NCBI GenBank assembly: GCA_012934845.2
Contig: WNNJ02003839.1
Span: 434,001-498,000 of the forward strand
Source: Pomphorhynchus laevis
Lineage: Eukaryota > Acanthocephala > Palaeacanthocephala > Echinorhynchida > Pomphorhynchidae
DNA length: 64,000 nt
Reading direction: 5' to 3'
Shown one piece after another: positions 39,556 through 49,569 of this stretch. The first letter of the stretch is position 1, and the number at the start of each line of letters is the position of its first letter. Both the position numbers and the translations under genes were made by a program. The notes under the pieces were generated by a model that was not told the origin of the DNA, did no database searches, and worked only from the letters and a program-made list of their open reading frames with translations.

Positions 39556-42141
39556 TTAGCGTTTATCCCGTATGACGGGGTCCGCTTGCCACGATCGTTG
39601 ACGCCAAAATGCCTTCTTTGCTGCGTCTTTGGGCGTGAGTCCGACCATTTTCATGTCCTTAAGAAGGGTATCCATCCATCTTTTCTGTGGTCTTCCTATT
39701 GGTCTCTTTCCGTCGACCTCGATTTGAAATGGTGCCTGCGCTAATGTGTTCACGTCTGCCCTCATTACATGTCCATACCATCGCAGCCTTGATTCTCTCA
39801 GTTTGTCTGCTATGGGTGCTACGCCAAATCGCTTGCGGATGTCTTCGTTACGGACATGATCTAGGCGAGTCTTTCCTGCGATCCACCTTAGCATTTTGGT
39901 TTCCATGCATCCAAGCTTACGTTCTGCTTCTGCTGTCATTGCCCAGCACTCAGCACCGTACATTGCTACAGGCCGTATTACGCTTCTGTAGAACTTCGAT
40001 TTGAGTTTGTCTGGCATGCGTTTGTCGCACAAAACTCCAGTGGCTGCTCTCCATTTTGTCCAGCTTGCGTTGATGCGAGTGGTGACGTCTTTTGCCACTC
40101 CTCCTGTGCTGGAGATGACTGATCCCAGATATTTGAACGCAGTTGTCTTTGGCAGAAGCACGCCATTAACTGATATGCTTACATCTTCGTTCTGGTTCGT
40201 CGTCATGTACTCTGTTTTGGCTGTGTTCAGTTTCAACCCAAACTGTGCCAGGCGATCGTGCCATTGCTGAACTTGTTGCTCGAGGTCATGTTTGTCTTTA
40301 GATACCAGCATAACATCGTCGGCATACAGGATGGTCCATGGTGCTTGTCTTAGAAGGTCTTTCGTAATCACGTCCATAACTATGATGAATAGTAATGGGG
40401 AGAGTGCAGATCCTTGGTGCACACCGACTGAGATTGGAAATTCTCTGGATTTTCCCGCTGCTGTTAGCACATTGCTCGTCGTTCCTTTGTACAACATCTT
40501 CACCCATTCGATCAATTCCTCCGGTACTTTTCTGCGTCTCAAAGCGTACCATATAAGCTTATGAGGTACTCTGTCGAACGCTTTCTCAAGGTCCAGAAAA
40601 GCTACATGGAGGGGCTGCTTCTTCTCTCTGTGCTTTTCAAGGAGTAGTCTGGCTGAGTGTATTGCATCGATGGCTTCACAGTTGCGCACAAAGCCTGCCT
40701 GGTTGACACTTAGTTTGACGGAGTCACGGATTCTCTTGTCGAGCACTCTCTCGAAGATTTTCATGGTGTGACTGAGAAGACGAATTGGGCGGTAGTTTTC
40801 ACAATCTGCTGGGCTTCCTTTCTGCTTCCAGATTGGGATAGTTATGCTTCGACTCCAGTCTTCTGGCACCTCTTTTGCGTCAACAATCTTCTGGAGAAAA
40901 TTAGTTAGCCATGGTGTCCACTCATCCGGATTGATTCTCCAGAAGTCCACCGCTAAATCATCGGGTCCGTTGGCTTTACCCGGCTTCATCTTCATCATTG
41001 CCTCTCTGACCTCTGCACCATTGAGTGGATCGACTTGTGTGTGATTTGGAGTCCCCTCTGGTATTGGTGGATGTTCAAACTCTTCTGTAAAGATGGCTTT
41101 AAAATATCTTCTCCATCTCTCCAGCACGTCTTGTGGGTGTATAATGAGTTTTCCCTGCTCATTGCTGATACCATGGAACTTCTCGATGTCTGCTGCCTTC
41201 TTCCGTCTTGAACGGGCTAGTCGGTACACGCCTTTTTCTCCTTCTCGAGTGTCGAGCTTTTGGTAGAGGTTATCTAGGTGGTTACTCCTAGCAATAGCCA
41301 CTTGTTTCCTTGCTTTCTTTTTCGCTCGGTGATATTCATCTTTGTTCTCCTGTGTTTGTGCTATCCGGAGAGCCTTGTATGAATTTTTCTTTGCCTTCAC
41401 TGCGTCTTTGACCTCTTCTGTCCAAAACCAAGTTTCTTTGTCGATGTATTTTTGACATGGCTTGGTGGATCCGAGTATGTGCTTTGCAGCTAGGTGGATC
41501 GTGCAGCGCAACGCGGTCCAGGTGTCCTGTACTCCATGTATGCTAGGTAGTCTTATCCGGGCCAGCTTTGCCTTTGTTCCAACTGTGTCTTCTTCCCTCA
41601 GTTTCCACCACTTGATTCGGCTCGTCTTTGTTTGTTCTGGCCTCGGTTTACGGGGGACTTCAATTTTCAGGTCACATATCAGTGGCTTATGTTGAGTCGC
41701 TGTGGTCTCTGATGGAATGACCTTTGTGTCTAGCACCGTCTTCTTGTGTTTTCGCCTCACCAGGACAAAATCAATTTGCGACTTCCTGATTTGTGAGCCC
41801 GTTCCATGGTAATATGTGTACAGGTGGCTCGGCCTTTTTGTGAAGTTGGTGTTGGTGATGGTGAGGTTGTGCGTAGTTGCAAACTCCAGTAGTTGTTCCC
41901 CTTCTGCGTTCTTCTCACCTATGCCATATCCACCGTGACATTCACTCTCATCCGTCTGTCCAACATGGGCATTCATATCACCGGCTATGATCACATAGTC
42001 TTCTTCGGGGACTTCTGCCATCTTTTCATCTAGCATTTCCCAGAAGTCCAGCTTCTCTTTATCTGTGCATCCTGTTTGAGGAGCGTACACAGAGAAGTAG
42101 TGTACGGTCGTTTCGCATAATGCCAGCTTAATCTTCATCAA
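39556..42141 (-). CDS. RTE LINE protein: endonuclease C-part and reverse transcriptase
   Basis: An 861-residue frame. Residues 1-160 complete the apurinic-type endonuclease (AGDMNAHVG 53-61, QIDFVLV 122-128, TQHKPLICDL 149-158). The RT follows: SITIPIWKQKG (432-442), FLDLEKAFDRVPH (515-527), GVHQGSALSPLLF (573-585), ILYADDVMLV (604-613). The C-terminal METKMLRWIAG and RWYGHVMRAD blocks are typical of RTE-1. All catalytic residues of both domains visible in this part are retained. The true start lies upstream in 42154-42735, separated by one stop codon; the ATG here is internal. Confidence 0.92.
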   Translation of the reverse strand: MMKIKLALCETTVHYFSVYAPQTGCTDKEKLDFWEMLDEKMAEVPEEDYVIIAGDMNAHVGQTDESECHGGYGIGEKNAEGEQLLEFATTHNLTITNTNFTKRPSHLYTYYHGTGSQIRKSQIDFVLVRRKHKKTVLDTKVIPSETTATQHKPLICDLKIEVPRKPRPEQTKTSRIKWWKLREEDTVGTKAKLARIRLPSIHGVQDTWTALRCTIHLAAKHILGSTKPCQKYIDKETWFWTEEVKDAVKAKKNSYKALRIAQTQENKDEYHRAKKKARKQVAIARSNHLDNLYQKLDTREGEKGVYRLARSRRKKAADIEKFHGISNEQGKLIIHPQDVLERWRRYFKAIFTEEFEHPPIPEGTPNHTQVDPLNGAEVREAMMKMKPGKANGPDDLAVDFWRINPDEWTPWLTNFLQKIVDAKEVPEDWSRSITIPIWKQKGSPADCENYRPIRLLSHTMKIFERVLDKRIRDSVKLSVNQAGFVRNCEAIDAIHSARLLLEKHREKKQPLHVAFLDLEKAFDRVPHKLIWYALRRRKVPEELIEWVKMLYKGTTSNVLTAAGKSREFPISVGVHQGSALSPLLFIIVMDVITKDLLRQAPWTILYADDVMLVSKDKHDLEQQVQQWHDRLAQFGLKLNTAKTEYMTTNQNEDVSISVNGVLLPKTTAFKYLGSVISSTGGVAKDVTTRINASWTKWRAATGVLCDKRMPDKLKSKFYRSVIRPVAMYGAECWAMTAEAERKLGCMETKMLRWIAGKTRLDHVRNEDIRKRFGVAPIADKLRESRLRWYGHVMRADVNTLAQAPFQIEVDGKRPIGRPQKRWMDTLLKDMKMVGLTPKDAAKKAFWRQRSWQADPVIRDKR

Positions 42142-42153
42142 CCTCCCAGTGTA

Positions 42154-42735
42154 TCACGTCACTTCGCACACTTGGTCTCTGAGTCTCTCTGCTACGACAA
42201 TGGCTACTCCGTTTCGTGCTGTCTCAGTTCCCATATAATACAGTTTGTATCCGTCTCCAATTTCCTTGGCTTTTCCGCCCTTCCATTTAGTCTCTTGTAT
42301 TGCAAGAATGTCAATCTTTCTCCTCTTTAGGTCAGCTGCAATTTCTCGAGATTTACCCGTCAGTGTTCCTACGTTGAGCGTTGCAACTCGTACGTATGAT
42401 TGGGCCAGATCACTTGCGTCTCGGCGTCGTCCTTCCGTCGTGAACCCTCGCTTATTTGCCGAACAGACCGGGTCTTGTCTGATCGCACATCCTCGTGAAT
42501 TTTTCGAACAGGCCGGATGGCACCTCCTGAACGCGTCGTCTACAGAGGACGCCTTAGTATTGGCGGGGTCATTTTGATTAAACTTTATCATGGTTTGATG
42601 GTTGCGACAATTGTTTTCCCGACCGGCTGCCGCATGCCTGTCGTCGGTAAGGTCCGCGTTTGGTTCACGCTCACAGAGAGTAAGTGTTATCCAGTGGCAC
42701 CACGAGGAGGAACGGACCGCACCACCATCAAACAC
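42154..42735 (-). CDS. RTE LINE protein, N-terminal part
   Basis: A 193-residue frame. The first 110 residues are basic and unstructured-looking. The rest is the start of the apurinic-type endonuclease: RVATLNVGTLTGKSRE (Asn of motif 1), DILAIQETKWKG (catalytic Glu) and ETARNGVAIVV. It runs into a TGA directly before the 861-residue frame. Without that stop the element would encode one protein of about 1060 residues, the normal RTE size. Confidence 0.88.
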   Translation of the reverse strand: MFDGGAVRSSSWCHWITLTLCEREPNADLTDDRHAAAGRENNCRNHQTMIKFNQNDPANTKASSVDDAFRRCHPACSKNSRGCAIRQDPVCSANKRGFTTEGRRRDASDLAQSYVRVATLNVGTLTGKSREIAADLKRRKIDILAIQETKWKGGKAKEIGDGYKLYYMGTETARNGVAIVVAERLRDQVCEVT

Positions 42736-42747
42736 TTTGTGTAGTGA

Positions 42748-42764
42748 TGGCTTGCGTCATCACT
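42748..42764. repeat. Target-site duplication of the RTE element, right copy
   Basis: Identical 17-nt copy of 39531-39547, bordering the 5' end of the RTE insertion. Confidence 0.9.
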
Positions 42765-42984
42765 ACACATCAAATATCAAACATCACTAAAGCGCTTTAA
42801 GCAAAATATCCTTATATCCTTAACTATTTTTAAATGATAGAAACTAAGTAATTACAATATAAAATAATATGTGTTTCTTATTATTCAATTAAATCTGAAT
42901 TTAAAAAATACAACATAAATTTTCAAAGTACATTCGAACTATTAGATGAAACATTTTACGAATTATAACTTTTATGAACATGTG

Positions 42985-43150
42985 TTTAAGTTAAAATCAC
43001 AAAGTCCGAAACCTGATGAATACACAGTAATTCCTTTAAAATACGACTGATATATATGCATTGGGATAGTTTTTAACCACACAGCTTGAGTCATAGGGCA
43101 GGGCTGAAACCTAATCACACATCAGTTATTTTGAAGAGCTCTTATCGTCA
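42985..43150 (+). repeat. Diverged Naiad-type tail block
   Basis: GGGCTGAAACCTAATCACAC followed by CATCAGTTATTTTGAAGAG (about 43092-43133) aligns with the tail block GGGGCCGAAACCTGATAGC...CAG-TT...CTGATGA of the Naiad-type copies, at lower similarity. A second GAAACCTGATGAA occurs at 43009. Relationship inferred from word order. Confidence 0.4.
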
Positions 43151-43859
43151 TTATAATATGTCATATTAATATATTTATATTAAACAAAGTAATCACAATA
43201 AATTCTTTAAAATAAAGAAGTAGACGGTTTGGGCATTTTTGATTTTCATTCTTAATTTAATTTTAATTATTTTTTTGTTTGATAAAAAATGTATTAATGA
43301 CGAACTTAAATATTATCACAACACGATCTTAACGCTATCACAAATGCGTGAGACTATAAATATGCATATGTTTAAAGTGCCAGGTATCGGCAAAATATGG
43401 TTTATATATTTAAAATTTGTCTTTTTAAAAATTTATGCTTTAATAATTAAACCGAATTAGGTAAATATTCTTCCTATTGTTATCATAAAGAAATATATAA
43501 AGAAGGTTGATCATTTTAGTATTTTGGTAGAATTTAGAAAATTGATTTTCCAAATTATATCAAATTGGAGTATATCAAATTGTTTCAAGTCCCAAATAAG
43601 TAGATCAACAGTGTTTTATTTTAAAGTGTATAATGTGTTATTTCAGCAATCATTAAAATTGATATTTTACTATCTTGCCACATTGTGAACTTTGCCTTTA
43701 ATCTTTTAAGAAGAAGATTATACTTGTAAATGTCCTTTGTGTAACATTTTCCCATAATATACAAGTTAAGAGATAATGAATTGAAGGAATACGCAGTGTT
43801 TCCATGAATATAATACCTAGCCTGATATAACTTTTAATGCATTTTCGGCGACTTACCAT

Positions 43860-45175
43860 GGATTTATAAGACCCACCCCGAAAATAAGATTAAGTAAAAA
43901 ATGAATGGCTTTGTTATAAATGACCTTGTTGTAATAAAAGCCCAAAAATGTCCTTGCTGTACCCATAAATTAATGTTTTCGAATAGAAAGAACTATTCAG
44001 TCTAATACAATAAAGACAATCGCGGAATCAGAAAATAAAAAACCTTACCTTTTTTCAACGACAAGTTTATGCCGAGAAATATAAATGGGAAATGCCAAAA
44101 AGAAAAATGTAGACTAAAACGAAGTACAATGAGTTGAAGGAATTATATGGGAATGAATAATCGAAAGGCGATCAGATGTCGTATGTTGTAAATATGTTGA
44201 TCTTACAATATCATCGAAGCTAGATATAGTAAATGCTGAATTCCGAGCATCGCAACACTACACACTAAATATACAACTTTCTTCAAAACACGCTATATCC
44301 CTCAGAAGATCTATAACTCTATTCATGCTTGAAGATGATGAAATTATTAGACGTTCATTTGCATATTAATCTTTTAACCATGTAATATGATCACAATGGA
44401 CGAAGCTGCAGTTTTTACGGAACAGACATATCAAATTAACATTGAGCGCATCGGTACATCTTCGATCAATATTCCTTCTACGGGGTTCGAATCAATGCAT
44501 GTTACCTGCAGTATATAAATTCGTTTAGATGGGAAAAGTACCCCCTTCGATTATTGCAAAGTGTTAAAAACAGGACGGAATGTGTAGAAAATGTTTGTGT
44601 AATCGAAAATGGAAAGGGTTGTCATATACAGCGTAATTAAAAAGTTGATTCATTAAATGATTCCACCTCTATTTCGAGGTAGCCAACGATGTTTATTAGT
44701 TTGAGATTCTGCAAGTACACTAAGAGTAAAGGAAATAAAAATATTTCTCGGCAAAAGAAATATCCTCCAAATAATGATACCTGCTGGGATTACTCTCCAT
44801 CTTCAAACACCGGGCATTGTTAAAAAATAAATCATTCAAAAATCATCTTTGAACTGAAATAAACGAATATATAAAAACTAAGATGTTAAGAATTCAGCGC
44901 AGAAACTTCATAAAACCAAATTTCAACTAAGTCATTAAATGGGTAAAAATCACGGGAAAAATAACAGGCGAGTGTGCTTTAAATTTAATCAGTGCATAGT
45001 ATCTAGCTATACATTTGAAGAACTCTTGATTGCTAAGCACGAGATATATGATGCAATAATTTTAAATAGTTTAGAAATAATAGAAATTCAATACCGTCTA
45101 AAGAATAATTTTATTTTTTGCAATCTACCTGAAGAAAATGAAATGACCGTTGTAGATAAATGTAAGAGCTAGTAA
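43860..45175 (+). pseudogene. pogo/Tigger-like DNA transposon fossil
   Basis: The left side has TAAGACCCACCCCGAAAAT (43868-43886), similar to end sequences of Tc/mariner-pogo relatives. Broken + frames then give MDEAAVFTEQTYQINIERIG, SINIPSTGFESMHVTCSI and IRLDGKSTPFDY (44396-44590). This is the DDE block around the first Asp of pogo/Tigger transposases (MDETPVFFE, STGHEKMR). IPAGITLHLQ near 44778 resembles the IPGGLTSQLQP block. A 77-codon frame at 44939-45172 looks like the C-terminal tail. Several stops and shifts; no right inverted end found. Confidence 0.6.
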
Positions 45176-45179
45176 TAAA

Positions 45180-46410
45180 TAATATTTATAATCTAATTTA
45201 ATGTCACGCACGTTCCTCAGTTATCTTTTTATATTTAAAGTAGATTGTCGCTATAATAATTTTTTCCAAATAATCGCCTACGCTTTTTTCTATAGTATTT
45301 TTCAAATGAATTCATAATATTCCGTAACTATAAAAGCATATTAGACTTTTGGTTATAATATAAAAATATTGCAAGCTCGAATAAAAGCCCAAGGTGTAGA
45401 TTTACATTTGAAAATGAATACATGACCCTGTTTTAAATTCCGGGATACACTGTACAACTGAATTGCGATAGTTATGTATTACGATAAAAAATGGTAAATC
45501 ATTTTTAATTTTGTTTGAACGGATTTATAATTCAAAAACATTTTAATTTGAAAATTAAAATGTGTTTTAGATTTTATTTTTTAATTATTATATATTTTAT
45601 TTTGATAGCCGTTATTTACGGAGTGATTTTAGAAGAACATTAATTTATGATTTTACTTAATGATAATTAAAAATGAATATCAAAGTTGTAAATAAATTTT
45701 TTTTAGCTTACTCGGTAATTTTAAACGTAAATAAATTTAACAATTATGAAATCGCAAATTATGCAGATATCATATTAAAAATCATCAAAAGAATATATTT
45801 ATTAAGTAAATAAATTTTATTTGATGCGAGTACATTATGCAATTTGATAAGAAACCTAAATCCAAAATATATTTTTAACTGAAATTATGTAGTTTAAAAT
45901 TGAACATTTGAACGCTTTATGACAGTAATTTGCTTAAACAAAAATTTTTCTTAAACATCTTAAGCCATAAGGTTAACATATTTACGCTTACAACCGTAAC
46001 AAAGCTTTAATTTACTACTTTCTATCTACGTTATAAGCTGTAGTCAATTAAAGATACAAAATAGCTTTATTTTTAATGTGACTTGAACGAAATATCTGTT
46101 CTGGGTGTGTTGTAGTTTCGCATATATCTGCTTCAATTTCTGGGTATTCGTTTCTGAGTTAAAGCAAAAGTTTTTTATTTGATTACTAAACAAACGTCAA
46201 ATAGACGAATAAAAGGGACTGAAACATTTTTTAACTGTAGGCAATTATTACTTAATTATATAAACACGTCGGTCCGTTCAATCAGCTTTTAGATAGTCGT
46301 GTAACTGGATGCGTCATCATTATCAAGTAATAAAATTGCTTGCTTTTCGTATTCTAAAAGTGTAATTTTCTGTATTCTTTTGGCATTTTACAATTAAATC
46401 TAATTTTAAA
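45180..46410. other. Intergenic DNA upstream of the ankyrin gene
   Basis: AT-rich, no coding frame recognised. The promoter of the ankyrin gene probably lies in the last part; no clear core element can be named. Confidence 0.4.
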
Positions 46411-46421
46411 TGACAGCCTAA

Positions 46422-47309
46422 ATGAATCTCTTAAAACATCGATATTTATCATGGCAATTGGCACAGGCCTTGAAAACCAAGGATCGACTTCACGCCGAGA
46501 AACTTGAAAAATATGATTCAGGAATTTTAAATTTTCCCGTGGAAGACGACACAGGTCACAGTGCATTGACACTGGCAGTTTGTAAAAAAAGTTTATCACA
46601 TGTACAGTTTGTGATGTCTCTTGGTGCAAATCCAAATCTCGCAGTAAATGTTAATTCTGGACTTTCTGCATTACATTATATAGCGCAAACTACTGATTTC
46701 GATGTAAACATGAAAAAAATTCTAGTTGAAATAATGCATTGTCGAATAGAAAAGGTTAATGTAGATATCGAGTCTGTGCAAATATTGAATGAGGGTACAT
46801 ATCTATCTCAGACCCCGTTAATGACAGCTGTAATATACGATAACATAAAATTTATCAAGGAACTACTTCTTCTAAACGCAAATATCAACGCAATTGAGTC
46901 GATGATTGGTGGCACGGCTCTATTGTTAGCATGTGGTAAAGCTAATTATGATGTGATTAAGTTACTACTTGATGCCGGAGCTGACATAAAGCAGTCGTCC
47001 GCAGGTCAATTCGGAGTACTCCATTGGTTTGCTAATAACAATCGTGATATACCTGAATGTGTTGATTTACTTATCAGCGAGGGTGCAATAGTGGACCAAG
47101 CCTCCCTGAAAGATAGGCTTACACCGTTAATGCTGGCTGCTTATAATGGTCTTTACAATTCAGTCGCAGTCTTATTAGCCAATGGAGCAGATCCGTCCAT
47201 ACGCGATTTCTACGGGCGTAATTGCATTACATTTGCGAGGATGTTAGATGATGAACAACTTGGTGACAAGATAATAACATTAATTTCCAAACATCACAAT
47301 AAATCGTAA
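46422..47309 (+). CDS. Ankyrin-repeat protein, single exon
   Basis: A 295-residue frame; an in-frame TAA lies directly before the ATG, so the start is firm. After a basic N-terminus (residues 1-45) come about six or seven ankyrin repeats: GHSALTLAVCKKS, GLSALHYIAQ, SQTPLMTAVIYDNIKFIKEL, GGTALLLACGKANYDVIKLL, FGVLHWFANNN, LTPLMLAAYNGLYNSVAVLL and GRNCITFARML, with the usual LLLDAGADI and LLANGADPSI loops. Such repeats bind other proteins; the partner is unknown. No signal peptide or membrane segment. It is intact, not AT-skewed like the repeats around it, and very likely a host gene. I cannot assign an orthologue. Confidence 0.88.
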   Translation: MNLLKHRYLSWQLAQALKTKDRLHAEKLEKYDSGILNFPVEDDTGHSALTLAVCKKSLSHVQFVMSLGANPNLAVNVNSGLSALHYIAQTTDFDVNMKKILVEIMHCRIEKVNVDIESVQILNEGTYLSQTPLMTAVIYDNIKFIKELLLLNANINAIESMIGGTALLLACGKANYDVIKLLLDAGADIKQSSAGQFGVLHWFANNNRDIPECVDLLISEGAIVDQASLKDRLTPLMLAAYNGLYNSVAVLLANGADPSIRDFYGRNCITFARMLDDEQLGDKIITLISKHHNKS

Positions 47310-48205
47310 CAGCTCTAATCAATAATTCGTTCGAGGGTATAACGACTTAAATTATTTCCTTAAAGTACTTTTTCTGTGTATTGAATACCTAAATGTGAAT
47401 ACAAAAGTTGATATTAACTCTTATTTATAAAGCGTAAATCCATTGTTTTACAATGCAATACATCGATACGGCAGAGCTAAATATACATGCGTCAACGCTG
47501 AATATTTCTGACACGAAAATGAAACGATAATGTAAAATCGTTAAATTTAGTTCATTAACAAGAAAAAAAAAGTTTTAGTTTTTATTTATTCAACCATTCA
47601 ACAACAAACTGTCGCTATCGGAAGTTACTAAATTTCCAGATAATGATGATAATTTCCTGTTTATATGACTGTTTGTTACTGAAAATTAGAATATAATAAA
47701 AACGAAAATTCTATTATTCTTAAATATCTAAAACTTTAGATTCTTAAGCTTATTTTTAAGCTGAAACTAGGCATTCTTAAAATTATTACTAAACTAAGTA
47801 AGTTTATTAGGCAGAATGTCAATATAAAATAGCGATAAAAAATGATAGCTCAAACGAAAAAGAATATGTAAATATAAATATTCGTGAACATAACATTTTA
47901 TTACGGGAAACTCAAAATTCATTTCAGTTAAATGAACATTTGCTTTGCAAATGTCTAACATCAAAATTAAAGATTCTGTACTTATAAAACGTATACGTAT
48001 CTGCCACTAAAATTAAAATTACCTACTTGGCTGGCGAAACGCTCATTCTACAAGTATTTATCTTTTGACTAGTGGATTATAAAATTGTATGATAATGAAG
48101 CTAAGTACGGACATAAGTTTATTCCGAGTTTTAGTGATTATACTTATTTGAATAGTACATTTTTAAATTAAATATCCTATTTTACAATCAATATTTAAAA
48201 TAAGT
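47310..48205. other. 3' flank of the ankyrin gene
   Basis: AT-rich intergenic sequence including the probable 3' UTR; no further feature recognised. Confidence 0.35.
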
Positions 48206-48206
48206 G

Positions 48207-48460
48207 ATTGTATCTGTGAGCTGAAATTCTTCGGATTGTGGTACGATATTATCCTCACAGGTATTGTTCCAATTCATGATACAGCAGGACGCTACTAATT
48301 AGCCTGGGAGGGTCTCATCAGCTGGTGACCCAGACATACATTTCACGTTTCGACCCTTATTATCTGCTTACTACGTACACTGGGGCTGATTGGATTTGAA
48401 CTCACAACGTCTGTATCGCGATTCAACGCTACAACCACTAGGCTGGTTGCTCCAGTGGTG
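48207..48460 (-). repeat. tRNA-derived SINE with a permuted hammerhead-like core (copy 1)
   Basis: On the minus strand the 5' end is tRNA-like: AGCCTAGTGGTTGT (A-box type, 48444-48431) and GAGTTCAAATCC (B-box type, 48403-48392) at normal tRNA spacing, so RNA polymerase III transcription is likely. A body with GTACGTAGTAAGCAG follows, then the ribozyme-like core (48357-48309) and a tail with CAATACCTGTGAGGATAAT. A second copy lies at 49243-49487 and a tail fragment in the other direction at 49520-49565. Confidence 0.75.
48309..48357 (-). ncRNA. Type II-like permuted hammerhead core in SINE
   Basis: Order on the minus strand: AGGGTC (48357-48352), GAAA (48351-48348), a short stem III CGT/ATG, the triplet GTC (48335-48333), a small TGG/CCA hairpin as stem I, CTGATGA (48321-48315), GACCCT (48314-48309). 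AGGGTC and GACCCT pair perfectly as stem II, so the molecule would be open at stem II. One extra G precedes CTGATGA. In copy 2 the same order holds (GAAA 49390-49387, CTGATGA 49360-49354) with a shifted stem II. Confidence 0.5.
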
Positions 48461-48463
48461 TAG

Positions 48464-48482
48464 ATATACATTTCTGTATATT
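48464..48482. repeat. 19-bp direct repeat flanking the foldback, left
   Basis: ATATACATTTCTGTATATT, identical to 49106-49124. It brackets the 623-bp foldback and is most simply a target-site duplication. Confidence 0.75.
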
Positions 48483-49105
48483 ACTTGAGTTAGCTGAGTT
48501 TACAGATAAATCAGCACTGATGAGTCATCACAATGAATCGTCAGTGCCAGATCCCTCCCACTACTGGATACAGAGGAGGACTGGCAGACGGCACACCAGT
48601 CATGTGTATGAAGTACCAGAAAGATTTCTGGTAACTTCACATTGAGTGCTAAATCAGCACTGCTGCTTCACCAAATAGGATCATTGGCAAAAGCACTGGC
48701 AAATGCCAGCGCAGGTCTCTTGAATATCTGCTAACTTAAATCATGAATCTCAAAAGAGATTCCTGGATTGGTCTCACACTCTTCTGAGATTCATGATTTA
48801 AGTTAGCAGATATTCAAGAGAACTGCGCTGGCATTTGCCAGTGCTTTTGCTAATGATCCTATTTGGTGAAGCAGTAGTGCTGATTTAGCACTTAATGTGA
48901 AGTTGCCAGAAATCTTTCTGGTACTTCATACACATGACTCGTGTGCCGTCTGCCAGTCCTCCTCTGTATCCAGTAGTGGGAGGGATCTGGCACTGATGAG
49001 TCATTGTGATGACGAAACGGTACTTGCTACCGTTCTTCCGCGTCTGGCTTCAATGATAACAATGTATTTCACGCGGATTGGTCTCACTCTCTTTTGAGAT
49101 TCATT
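48483..49105. repeat. Long hairpin (foldback) with hammerhead at the right end
   Basis: Arms of about 230 bp (about 48517-48752 and 48785-49010) are more than 90% identical by eye, with a 32-bp spacer. The spacer's GATTGGTCTCACACTC is repeated at 49076-49095, so this is one full unit (right) plus an inverted partial one (left). The left end carries GTTAGCTGAGTTTACAGAT, the complement of the Naiad-type terminal motif. A 66-codon frame on + is not a gene. Confidence 0.85.
48993..49035 (+). ncRNA. Near-complete hammerhead ribozyme
   Basis: CTGATGA (48993-48999), stem II GTCAT/ATGAC with loop TGTG (49000-49013), GAAA (49014-49017), stem III CGGTA/TACCG with loop CTTGC (49018-49032), then TTC (49033-49035). 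Stems II and III are perfect 5-bp helices and the core is consensus. The cleavage site reads GTT or TTC instead of GTC, and stem I is weak (GGCA with TTCC, or GGGAG with CTTCC). The inverted partner at 48521-48545 is degenerate (CTGACGA, no GAAA). Confidence 0.7.
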
Positions 49106-49124
49106 ATATACATTTCTGTATATT
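49106..49124. repeat. 19-bp direct repeat flanking the foldback, right
   Basis: Identical to 48464-48482. Confidence 0.75.
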
Positions 49125-49242
49125 TTTTTAGTAGTGGATCGTATTCTAACTATCTATTAGAAACCTACTCTAGTTGTGTGATCTGCTAGCCGGATCACTG
49201 TTTTTTCATGCTGCCACTTGCAATGAATGTTTTTAATTGTAC

Positions 49243-49487
49243 TTGATTGCATCTGTGAGCTGAAATTCTTCTGGTTGTGGCGCAATATTATGTTCACAGA
49301 TATTGTTCCTATTCATGATACATCAGGACGCTACTAATAAGCCTGGGTTGATCTCATCAGCTGCTGACCCAGACCTACATTTCACGTTTCAACCCTTATT
49401 ATCTGCTTACTACGTACACTGGTGCTTATCAGATTCAAACTCAGACACATTACATTCCCTAGATTAGCTGCTAGTGGTGTTGATATA
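49243..49487 (-). repeat. tRNA-derived SINE (copy 2)
   Basis: Same body as copy 1 (GTACGTAGTAAGCAGATAAT, AGTAGCGTCCTG, TGAGCTGAAATTC reading opposite). The B-box word reads GAGTTTGAATC; the A-box region is decayed. Carries the permuted GAAA...CTGATGA core at 49390-49354. Confidence 0.7.
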
Positions 49488-49569
49488 CATCTCCAGTGGT
49501 GTTTGTGTACATTTCAAAAGAATAGGAGTAATACCTGTGAGGATAATGTCATGCCACAACCAGAAGGAA

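Larger units (their letters stand above)
39548..42747 (-). mobile_element. RTE-type LINE, nearly intact, 3.2 kb
   Basis: Bounded by a perfect 17-bp duplication. The protein frame ends at a stop at 39556-39558, leaving only an 8-nt GAA-type tail before the duplication, as in RTE elements with very short repeat tails. A single in-frame TGA (42151-42153 complement; an Arg codon is expected) divides the protein into 193 and 861 residues. It inserted at the edge of a decayed Naiad-type copy, so it is younger. Its GC content is far above the surroundings. Confidence 0.93.

Noticed and set aside
39687-42790. Several + strand frames of 60-110 codons
   Set aside because: Shadows of the RTE protein on the minus strand; no domain content.
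44475-44490. GGGGTTCGAATCAA, resembling a tRNA B box
   Set aside because: Lies in the pogo-like transposase frame (PSTGFES) and has no A box upstream.
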